In this document: in pieces, positions 13,741 through 19,843 of the stretch
Position numbering within the stretch: position 1 is the stretch's first letter
Layout: every line of letters begins with the position of its first letter
Origin: Methanoregulaceae archaeon
GTDB taxonomy: Archaea > Halobacteriota > Methanomicrobia > Methanomicrobiales > Methanospirillaceae
Length of the DNA: 19,843 nt
Assembly: GCA_013331415.1 (NCBI GenBank)
Contig: DUGL01000203.1
Span: 1-19,843 of the forward strand
Direction: 5' to 3'
The notes under the pieces: model-generated
What the model was told of the DNA's origin: nothing
Databases searched by the model: none
What the model saw: only the letters and a program-made list of their open reading frames with translations
Translations under genes and position numbers: made by a program

Positions 13741-15342
13741 CTACACCTGCTGTTCGCGCTCCCATCCCCGGACGATGGTGATCAGGTCATCCGGCCGCTC
13801 CTCGGACCAGCCGATTGCCCCGATATACACATTCCCTGAATTGCCATCGATACTGATGACCGCACCTTCCCGCAGATCGTGTCCGCTCAGGGTGCAGCGC
13901 TTCCGCACCACATCGATTGCGAGACCTTCGCACGAAACAACACAGACCTTGCCCAACTGCCGCGCCACCACCGCCGCATGGGACGTTCGTGCACCCCGCA
14001 TGGTCAGGAGCCCCCGGGCCGCCGCAATGCCCGGCAGATCGTCCGGGGATGCCGTCTCCCGGACGAGGATGACCGGCCTCCCTTCCGCTGCCTCCCGCTC
14101 GGCACGCTCTCCTGAAAACGTGATGGCCCCGGTAGCGACGCCCCCCGATGCCGGGATTCCTACCGCAACCGGATAGTCCTGGGATTTCACGTTCTGGACC
14201 GTGATGGCATCAAGGTCAATCTCGCGAAGCATCCATATCACGTCCGACGGTGAGATGATCCCTTCCTGACACATAGCGACAGCAATTTTCAGGGCCGCGT
14301 ACGGCGATCGTTTTCCGGAACGTGTCTGAAGGATAGAGAGGGTCTCCTCCTGGACCGTGAACTCGATATCCTGCATATCGCGGTACTGGGCCTCGATCTT
14401 CTTTCCGATCTCTGCAAGCTCCCTGTACACGGCAGGCATCGCCCGCCGGAACTCTGCCTGTGCTGCAGCCGATTCCTCACCGGAGACCACGTCCTCACCC
14501 TGGGCGCCGAACTTGAAATCGACGAGCATTTCACCGGTCCCGAGCCATGGATTCCTCGTGAACGCAACTCCGGCACCTGAATGTGACCCCATGTTCCCAA
14601 ATACCATTGCCTGCACGGTTACTGCAGTTCCCCTGACCTCCCGGATAAGGTTCATCTTCCGGAACGATTCAGCACGGGGATTGTTCCATGACCGGATCAC
14701 CCCCTCCGCAGCGCATACGAGCTGCTCGTGCACATCGGCAGGGAACCGCCTTCCCGTCTGGTTCGCAAATATCCTCTCATACTGGAATGCGAGATCCCGG
14801 AGACTGCCTGAACTGAGCTCCAGGGGATCGGTAACCCCTTCTGCTTTGAGCACCGCACCCAGTGCTGACCGGAACAGCTGGGAGTCCTGGTGAAAGATGA
14901 CCCGTGAGAACTCATGGAGGATTCGCCGGTAAGAATCCCATGCGAATGCAGGGTTCCCTGACATGAAGATGAGCCCCCTGATGGTCTCCTGGTTCAGTCC
15001 GACATTCAGGAGGGTATCCATCACCCCGGGCATCGAGACCGGGGCGCCCGACCTGACCGAGACGAGCAGGGGGCGCCGGGTTCCGCCGAAGACCGATTCG
15101 GTTGCCTTTTCAAGGAACGCGATCCCGTTCTTCAGGAGATCGAAGAAATCGGGGGGTAATGATTCATTCTTCCGGTAATACTCCTCGCAGATGGAGACCG
15201 GGAGTGAGAAGCCTGGTGGTACCGGGACTCCCATCTGGGACATGGTCGCAAGGCTTGCCGCCTTGTTCCCAAACTCTGCCGAAGGCACATCATCGCGGAC
15301 CCCTGCCCCGAACCTGACCATCCGCTGGGTGGGTTTTACCAT
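13741..15342 (-). CDS. Pyruvate phosphate dikinase-like protein lacking the PEP/pyruvate barrel
   Basis: The 533-aa product matches the first two domains of PPDK. The ATP-grasp nucleotide domain (about 10-350) has FGNKAASLATM, RSGAPVSMPGVMDTLLN (97-113), GTAVTVQAMVFGNMG (238-252), GVAFTRNP (258-264) and DIEFTVQEETLSILQTRSGKR (split over 325-345). The swivelling phospho-histidine domain (about 385-510) has TSHAAVVARQLGKVCVV with His455, the residue number of the catalytic His in Clostridium symbiosum PPDK. The protein stops where the C-terminal barrel (about 340 residues, with the substrate site) should begin. The frame ends cleanly, with a convergent gene 7 bases away. It can in principle use ATP and Pi to phosphorylate His455, but the acceptor is unknown. 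It is co-transcribed behind the PhoU-like gene; GAGGGGGG precedes the ATG. Confidence 0.88.
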   Translation of the reverse strand: MVKPTQRMVRFGAGVRDDVPSAEFGNKAASLATMSQMGVPVPPGFSLPVSICEEYYRKNESLPPDFFDLLKNGIAFLEKATESVFGGTRRPLLVSVRSGAPVSMPGVMDTLLNVGLNQETIRGLIFMSGNPAFAWDSYRRILHEFSRVIFHQDSQLFRSALGAVLKAEGVTDPLELSSGSLRDLAFQYERIFANQTGRRFPADVHEQLVCAAEGVIRSWNNPRAESFRKMNLIREVRGTAVTVQAMVFGNMGSHSGAGVAFTRNPWLGTGEMLVDFKFGAQGEDVVSGEESAAAQAEFRRAMPAVYRELAEIGKKIEAQYRDMQDIEFTVQEETLSILQTRSGKRSPYAALKIAVAMCQEGIISPSDVIWMLREIDLDAITVQNVKSQDYPVAVGIPASGGVATGAITFSGERAEREAAEGRPVILVRETASPDDLPGIAAARGLLTMRGARTSHAAVVARQLGKVCVVSCEGLAIDVVRKRCTLSGHDLREGAVISIDGNSGNVYIGAIGWSEERPDDLITIVRGWEREQQV

Positions 15343-15355
15343 CTGGCCCCCCTCT

Positions 15356-17299
15356 TCACCGGTTCATCCCCTCGAGGACGCGGTCCCGGATGATATAGAC
15401 CGCTTTCATGAGCGAGTTCGTGGACTCTTCTATCATCCTGACGATCTCCAAAAAGACCGCCATCTCCTTGTAATCGGTGGACCAGTCCAGGATGATCTTT
15501 TCAGCATGCCGGAGCCCGTCATCGCACTCCCGCTCAAACCCGATAACCCGGTCGACGGCTTTGAGGAAGTCCTGCATCTCGTCACGGCTGTAACCCCGGT
15601 GGATGTGCTGGGATGCCATCAGGGCTTTTAAAAACTCCTGGCTGCTCCTCACCGCAATCTCGGCAAGCTCCGTGATCTCAACGGTGATCTTCCGTGAGGA
15701 GGTCACGGCCGGGACCAGTGTTGCAAAGAACATGGCCTCTTCAAGGTAATCGAGGGCATCGTCTGCAACCGTGATCAGGTCCGAATAGAACTGTGCCGCC
15801 TCAATTCTCCGGGAAAGGGAGCGGACTTTGATTACGAGTGCGTCTGCCTCGCTCTCCCAGAGTTTGGCACGTTTCGCGCTCCCTGCAGCATACCCGCCGT
15901 CCCCTCCCCGCTGGAACGCAATCAGGGTATCGCGCAGCACCCGTGCAACGTCAATGATCAGCGTGGCATGCTCCTCGCAGATCTCCATCAGGTTCTCGTG
16001 TTCGGTCCGGAAGTAGCGGAGGAGCTCGGCCTTTATCTCGTCCTGGATGAGGAGGCGCGATCGACCTGTTCGAAGACCCGTTGACGCTGCCTTCAGTACC
16101 CATTCGAAGTATTCACAGGTCTTCTCCCGTCCGAGTATCTGGTAGAGGGGCTCGCCATACCGGAGCGGGACCCGGGCGGCGAGTTCGAGCGCATCGTAGA
16201 TGATCTTCTCCCCGCCGAGCAGGAGGAAGGCCATGTGACCATACTCGTTATCTGCGGCCCATTTGAGGACCGCTGCTGCATCCTTGTTGGGGAGGAAGGT
16301 CCGGAGCCGTTTCCGTGCCCGGTTCCAGTCGATGAGGAAGACGAGCCGCGAGCCGAGGCAGGCAAGGAAGCGGGCGAGATCGCCTCGATCCTGTGCAGGG
16401 TACTTCCCGACAGAGAGGTGGTAGACCTTCGCCTCGAACCGCTCGCCACCCTTCCGTGAGAGGGTGTCCTGCCAGAGCACCCCCTGCTCTTCGAACAGGC
16501 TCTGGAAGAACTGGAGCCTCGGCATGTGGATATCGGTGTAGATGACCGAGACGGTCAGATCGTCAACATTCACCACGAGCACGTGTGCATCGGTCATACC
16601 GATATCGTTCTGGATGACGAGCCTCGTCCCCGTCCGTGTCGCCGTGGTGCCAAGACCCGGGTGTTCGAACCGGAGCGGGGCCGTCCGGTTCACCCCCTGC
16701 ATGAATGCCGCAACGAGTTCCCGGTCTTCATCATCGAGCAGGTAGGTCATCGCCCCGTCGATGATCTCGCTCGCGAGCTCCCCCTGCAGGGTATTGAGTG
16801 CCCGGTGGAGGTCCATGACGAGGAGATGGATGCTGTCTGATTCCCCCTGCTCCCCTGCAGTGATTCGCTGGATAACTGCATCCTCGATGCTATCGCTCTC
16901 ATCCGACAGGATCTCGGGAAGCAGGTTTTCCAGGCGCTCCCTGAACCCTTCGCCCTGGGCATCACCGCGGGAGAGGAGGGGGGTCGCCATCTCTTCGAGG
17001 CAGGTCCGGACTCCTGCAAGGATTGCAGCAGCATGGGGGACCTGGTAGACACCGGGCCGTATCGTGACGCTCCCGCTGACCACGTGATCGAGGTCTGGAT
17101 CATCCACCCCTGCCGCCTCCCGCTCTGCCCGGAGATTTGAGAATTCGCTTCCCGGGTGACGGGCGCGGGACTGGGCGGCCTGGAGGAGAGTGAAGTAGTA
17201 CTTCACGCGATCATTTGCTGCAAGGGCGGCATTGACGAGTGCGGGGAGGATCAGCTCGTCTTCACCGAGCTCCCGGATCATCTTCTTCTTGGTCAGCAT
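15356..17299 (-). CDS. Large protein with C-terminal PhoU/DUF47-like domain
   Basis: The 647-aa product has no signal peptide or membrane helix. The last third (about 425-645) is all-helical. It carries PhoU/DUF47-like acidic motifs: WESEADALVIKVRSLSRRIE (481-500), LITVADDALDYLEEAM (508-523) and FERECDDGLRHAEK (588-601). These are the E/D-rich pairs that bind metal and phosphate-related ligands in that family. Residues 1-210 are acidic and helical. Residues 215-330 read as an alpha/beta domain (RLVIQNDIG, HVLVVNVDDLTVSVIYTDIH, SRLVFLIDWNRARKRL), and 335-420 are helical; I recognise none of these parts. Ordinary PhoU or DUF47 proteins are only about 210-230 aa. The barrel-less PPDK follows 13 bases downstream, so the two are made together. 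PhoU-type proteins tune phosphate uptake, but no transporter is nearby. Confidence 0.75.
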   Translation of the reverse strand: MLTKKKMIRELGEDELILPALVNAALAANDRVKYYFTLLQAAQSRARHPGSEFSNLRAEREAAGVDDPDLDHVVSGSVTIRPGVYQVPHAAAILAGVRTCLEEMATPLLSRGDAQGEGFRERLENLLPEILSDESDSIEDAVIQRITAGEQGESDSIHLLVMDLHRALNTLQGELASEIIDGAMTYLLDDEDRELVAAFMQGVNRTAPLRFEHPGLGTTATRTGTRLVIQNDIGMTDAHVLVVNVDDLTVSVIYTDIHMPRLQFFQSLFEEQGVLWQDTLSRKGGERFEAKVYHLSVGKYPAQDRGDLARFLACLGSRLVFLIDWNRARKRLRTFLPNKDAAAVLKWAADNEYGHMAFLLLGGEKIIYDALELAARVPLRYGEPLYQILGREKTCEYFEWVLKAASTGLRTGRSRLLIQDEIKAELLRYFRTEHENLMEICEEHATLIIDVARVLRDTLIAFQRGGDGGYAAGSAKRAKLWESEADALVIKVRSLSRRIEAAQFYSDLITVADDALDYLEEAMFFATLVPAVTSSRKITVEITELAEIAVRSSQEFLKALMASQHIHRGYSRDEMQDFLKAVDRVIGFERECDDGLRHAEKIILDWSTDYKEMAVFLEIVRMIEESTNSLMKAVYIIRDRVLEGMNR

Positions 17300-17651
17300 A
17301 TGCAGGCGTTCCTGGATATTCCGATATGGGTACCGGATACCGTTTCTGCTTGTACCTGAACGATAGATAGTGGTACCGGGAATAAAGCATTTGCTACCAG
17401 AGAGAATAGAGCACTCTTGAGACTATTGAGGTCCGAACAGGATAGTGAACGTTCCCTGAGCGGAGGAGTGCCCTGGTATCAGGTGCAGAAGTAACCGTGC
17501 GTTCAGACAGGTTTGGGATGAGATCCTGTCCATGGGCTCGTATCCGGGATGGAGTGGTGCTTTATCGGAGAGTATCTCATTCATTTCTCCACGGACACTG
17601 CCGGAGGAAGAAGAGAAGGGGAAGTGAATTCCACCGGAGCGCCACATGAGC
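17300..17651. other. Intergenic stretch with PhoU-like gene promoter region and a doubtful 74-codon frame
   Basis: The part next to the PhoU-like gene (17300-17400) is AT-richer and contains GGTACC/GGTACCGG repeats (about 17328-17380). On the minus strand, GCTTTATTCC at about 17379-17388 is a possible TATA element. A minus-strand frame of 74 codons (17423-17647) begins 4 bases after the stop of the secreted-linker gene. It has no ribosome binding site, weak third-position GC bias and no recognised motif, although its end (RLLLHLIPGHSS, then GTFTILFG) looks strand-like. I leave it uncalled. Confidence 0.3.
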
Positions 17652-18389
17652 CTAATATTTTCCGATATACCGGGCGGGGACCATCACATCTATTTTGTAG
17701 GAGTGGATGGCATGGGCCCTGATCACGAAGTAGTACTCCCTTTCCAGGGACCCTTCATAGAACTTCTCCACCCAGGGCCGGGGGTCATACTCTTTGCCTT
17801 TCTTCCAGTACTTCGCATCAAGTCCTCCGGGAGGGGTGATCTCCCTGAACAGGGAGTCATCCCCGGCATTCCTGACTTCAATGACAAACGTGGGGAAGAC
17901 CTGGACGGCGAAATAGTCTGCCGGGCCCCCCATCCTCGATGAGGTCTCGCCGATGAAGGTGGTCTCCCAGGGATCCACCGTGTAGTGCAGCTCCCAGTAC
18001 GGGAACGGGATGGAGAATGTCTGGGTCACACCCCCGAGGTCTGACTGGATGGTGACATACGACAGGAAGACCTCAGGTTCCGGGGTTGCATAGGGAAGGC
18101 GGGTATAGGTGGGTACTGTCGTCGGAGGGAGGGGTGATGCATACCAGAGCGATCGCGAATCCCCGCTCCATGCCGGGGTGGGGGTGGGAGTGGGGGAGAC
18201 AGGGATGGTCGCCACAGGTGTTGGCGGGAGGAGGAGCGGTGTCGGTTCCGGGGTTGGTGTTGGGAAGAGCTGGAACGGGAGGGGTACGATCGGGTCTTTT
18301 CCGGTTACCGCAGGTAGTGCAACCAGGAGGGCGACGACAAGCACGATACCAGTCGCCAGCGCGACGATGGCGATGGTCCGCTTCTCCAT
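17652..18389 (-). CDS. Membrane-anchored extracellular protein with Pro/Thr linker (245 aa)
   Basis: A hydrophobic N-terminal segment (residues 6-29) is either a signal anchor or an uncleaved signal. It is followed by a Pro/Thr-rich linker (about 40-75, with PTPTPEPTP and PVSPTPTPTPA), the usual spacer between membrane and surface domain in methanogen surface proteins and a likely O-glycosylated stalk. The rest (about 85-245) is a compact domain rich in aromatic residues and beta-strand patterns (FSIPFPYWELHYTVD, FPTFVIEVRNAGDDSL, YYFVIRAHAIHSYKIDVMV). I recognise no named family, though this linker-plus-domain design is common in Methanomicrobiales. ACTTATAG is centred 27 bases before the ATG, so the transcript is probably leaderless and the gene stands alone. 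Confidence 0.8.
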   Translation of the reverse strand: MEKRTIAIVALATGIVLVVALLVALPAVTGKDPIVPLPFQLFPTPTPEPTPLLLPPTPVATIPVSPTPTPTPAWSGDSRSLWYASPLPPTTVPTYTRLPYATPEPEVFLSYVTIQSDLGGVTQTFSIPFPYWELHYTVDPWETTFIGETSSRMGGPADYFAVQVFPTFVIEVRNAGDDSLFREITPPGGLDAKYWKKGKEYDPRPWVEKFYEGSLEREYYFVIRAHAIHSYKIDVMVPARYIGKY

Positions 18390-18412
18390 ACCCGAATGTT
18401 GGCTCCCAGCCC

Positions 18413-18420
18413 CTATAAGT
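18413..18420 (-). promoter_or_regulatory. TATA box of the secreted Pro/Thr-linker protein gene
   Basis: The minus strand reads ACTTATAG, centred 27 bases upstream of the ATG at 18389. This is the distance expected between a TATA box and the start of a leaderless archaeal mRNA. No Shine-Dalgarno sequence precedes the ATG, which agrees. Confidence 0.5.
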
Positions 18421-18705
18421 AGATGCCTGACAGGGAATCCGGACCCCCAATTTGCGTTTGATTCGGGGAGAGTTCAGGGAATCTGCGAACGGATACCACG
18501 CCGGTCATTTTCCCTGATACTATCCCCCCGTCTACCGGGAATTCCTTTTACTCTCCCGGGATTCTTTCCCGGTAATGCATCCAGATTTTCATTTTTATAC
18601 CTGAGCGTTGATCGGTCATTGGGTGGGAGGAACAGGAGGGGCCCCGTGGTGCCGCCCTGGTTTCTGGGGGTGTACCCTCATCACACTCCAGAGAAAACCA
18701 TCCTT
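18421..18705. other. Intergenic stretch with a TATA-like box and nested inverted repeat
   Basis: No gene is evident. The minus strand has a good TATA-like GTATAAAAATG at about 18590-18600, but the nearest start on that strand is some 200 bases away and has its own box. About 17-55 bases downstream of it lies a nested inverted repeat (18534-18573). The layout could be a small non-coding transcript or a remnant promoter. Confidence 0.3.
18534..18573. repeat. Nested ACCGGGAA/TTCCCGGT inverted repeat
   Basis: ACCGGGAA (18534-18541) and its exact complement TTCCCGGT (18566-18573) flank a central CCCGGG palindrome, so several alternative stems can form (18535-18540 with 18554-18559, or 18556-18561 with 18567-18572). 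It lies beyond the end of the methyltransferase gene and may help end its transcript, though no T run follows on the minus strand. Confidence 0.6.
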
Positions 18706-19773
18706 TCAGCGGTCCCTCCCGTAATGGAGGGTAAAAAGCGTCATGTACTCGTCGGCATAGCTGGAAGAGTCGCACCGGAGGGAAAATTCCGGGCCGAGCA
18801 CCTCGGAAAAGAGCGTGTTCCACTGGTTTTGCAACATGTGGTAATCGGTGCGGACGCCCCGGGGCTGGCTGAGGATGGAGACGAGTTCTGTCATCAGGAA
18901 CGAATCGACACAGTCGATCACCACGTCCACCGGGGCGTCGTGGGCGAAGACAAAGTCGATGATCCGGCCGTATGACTGGTATACCGAGAGGGCAAGGTCC
19001 GGCGAATAGAGGTCAGGGGTATCGTTGTTCGCATCGAGCTCGAAGAGGAGAAGGTGGTCGATCCATGGCTTCAGCCGGGAGAGGTGGGTCCGCTTGTCTT
19101 CGAGCGGCATATGGTGGTATGCAAGCGAGCTCATGGCGATATCGAACGGCTGATCGATCCGGCATGAATAATCCTGGACCCGGCAGTTCGCGACCTCGAT
19201 CCGGGCATCCGGGAATGCGGTGCCGACCGTCTCCCGTGCAAGACCTGCCATTGCAGGCGACGGTTCAACCAGGATTACCTCGCTCGCACCCGGCACCTTT
19301 CCTGTCTCCATCAGGTGGGCGAGGAGGGCCACAGTCAGCGCCCCGTCGCCGCACCCGATGTCCATGAACCGGACCGGCTCATCAAAGACAGGGAGGGAAT
19401 GGCCGCACTGCCGGATGAACTGTTGCCTCGCCCCCCTCATGGCAGGGACCCCGGCAAAATGGATGAACGGCCGGGGGTCCTGGAAGACCACTGCAGGGGG
19501 AGTCAGCCGGCTTCCATGGCGCTCCAGGAACCCGAGGAGGAATGCACAGCAGAAGAGCCCGTCCTCCTCGAGCAGTGCCCCGGTCTCCAACCACTCCCTG
19601 CTCTGTTCACCGGCCCCGTTCGCTGCAAGGAGGGTCGCGATATAGAAATGGAAAGCGGGCACAAGGTTCCGGCGGACCTTCGCATCATAGTGCCCGGGGG
19701 GCACTGCGTCCCGGAGGATTTCGTTCGCGTACCCTGCCCATTGCCGTTTCTCCAGATCTGATAGGAAGAGCAT
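18706..19773 (-). CDS. Class I SAM-dependent methyltransferase, substrate unknown
   Basis: The 355-aa product has a Rossmann-type methyltransferase core: motif I MDIGCGDG (137-144), motif II VILVEPSPAM (166-175, with Glu170 for the SAM ribose), IEVANCRVQDY (192-202) and SSLAYHHMPLEDK (215-227). The first 130 residues are mostly helical (with LEKRQWAGYANEILRDAVPP early on) and unassigned; they may bind the substrate. About 110 residues follow the core, ending EYMTLFTLHYGRDR. The YHHMP motif occurs in small-molecule methyltransferases, but the substrate cannot be read from the sequence. The ATG is the only good start. No clear TATA box is seen in the 70 bases left before the window ends, so the gene may belong to an operon that starts outside. 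There is no signal peptide. Confidence 0.82.
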   Translation of the reverse strand: MLFLSDLEKRQWAGYANEILRDAVPPGHYDAKVRRNLVPAFHFYIATLLAANGAGEQSREWLETGALLEEDGLFCCAFLLGFLERHGSRLTPPAVVFQDPRPFIHFAGVPAMRGARQQFIRQCGHSLPVFDEPVRFMDIGCGDGALTVALLAHLMETGKVPGASEVILVEPSPAMAGLARETVGTAFPDARIEVANCRVQDYSCRIDQPFDIAMSSLAYHHMPLEDKRTHLSRLKPWIDHLLLFELDANNDTPDLYSPDLALSVYQSYGRIIDFVFAHDAPVDVVIDCVDSFLMTELVSILSQPRGVRTDYHMLQNQWNTLFSEVLGPEFSLRCDSSSYADEYMTLFTLHYGRDR

Positions 19774-19843
19774 GGCGTACCTGACAGGTGTATGAAGAGG
19801 TGAGGGAAAAATGTGTTGAAACCTGAGAAAAGGACACGCTCGG

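Noticed and set aside
13734..13751. AGGTG/CACCT stem between the convergent flavoprotein and PPDK-like genes
   Set aside because: It has only five base pairs and no T tract on either strand, so it is not a credible terminator.
13741..15342. Possibility that the PPDK-like gene is a truncated pseudogene
   Set aside because: All motifs of the first two domains are intact, the stop comes at the natural domain border, the start has a good ribosome binding site, and no barrel remnant is seen before the next gene 7 bases away.
17423..17647. 74-codon minus-strand frame just after the secreted-linker gene
   Set aside because: It has no ribosome binding site, weaker third-position GC than neighbouring genes and no recognised motif; it is mentioned only within the intergenic entry.
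1..19843. Search by eye for CRISPR repeats, transposase genes, integrases, tRNA and rRNA genes
   Set aside because: I found no regularly spaced repeats, no transposase or integrase motifs and no tRNA- or rRNA-like sequence.

Overview
The window looks like a chromosomal segment of a methanogenic euryarchaeon, most likely Methanomicrobiales (Methanoregulaceae-like). This is inferred from gene content. The window holds a RIO2 kinase, a DUF460 (COG2433) protein, a cupin-type archaeal phosphoglucose isomerase, a TrmB-type regulator, an NrpR/DUF128 domain protein, a COG1361 S-layer-like protein and a TtuA/NcsA-family protein. TATA-like boxes sit at archaeal spacing and several leaders are very short. 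I saw no rRNA, tRNA, CRISPR array, transposase or phage gene.

Layout. Positions 1-388 hold no convincing gene. Two small secreted proteins of unknown function follow on the minus strand (389-1204 and 1561-1917), each with its own promoter. Next is a tight minus-strand operon read from right to left: rio2 (4804-5661), DUF460 (2855-4807) and thiL (1981-2862), with overlapping stop and start codons. Divergent from rio2 is a plus-strand gene for a degenerate TtuA/NcsA-like protein (5708-6616). It overlaps a decayed potassium-channel gene (6606-7074), which is followed by nadE (7084-7836). nadE runs convergently into pgi (7811-8515), which is downstream of a COG1361 surface protein (8515-9789). 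A TrmB-type regulator (9854-10618) is divergent from that pair across a short spacer with a 9-bp inverted repeat.

The right half holds a stand-alone NrpR-type DUF128 protein (10630-11376, minus). A plus-strand pair follows: an unknown 316-aa protein (11440-12390) and a dihydrolipoamide-dehydrogenase-like flavoprotein (12399-13733). Then comes a minus-strand pair: a 647-aa protein with a C-terminal PhoU/DUF47-like domain (15356-17299) and, 13 bases downstream, a pyruvate phosphate dikinase lacking its C-terminal PEP/pyruvate barrel (13741-15342). A secreted Pro/Thr-linker protein (17652-18389) and a SAM-dependent methyltransferase (18706-19773) close the window.

The best candidate for an undescribed system is the PhoU-like plus barrel-less PPDK pair. 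The PPDK part keeps the ATP/Pi-dependent half-reaction and the phospho-histidine domain but has no substrate domain. Its partner belongs to a fold class tied to phosphate control. Second is the TtuA-like protein, which has lost its PP-loop and rearranged its iron-sulfur cysteines, much as eukaryotic Ncs2/Ctu2 did relative to Ncs6/Ctu1. Third is the eroded K+ channel, whose pieces survive in three reading frames. All calls come from reading the sequence and protein motifs; no database search was run.
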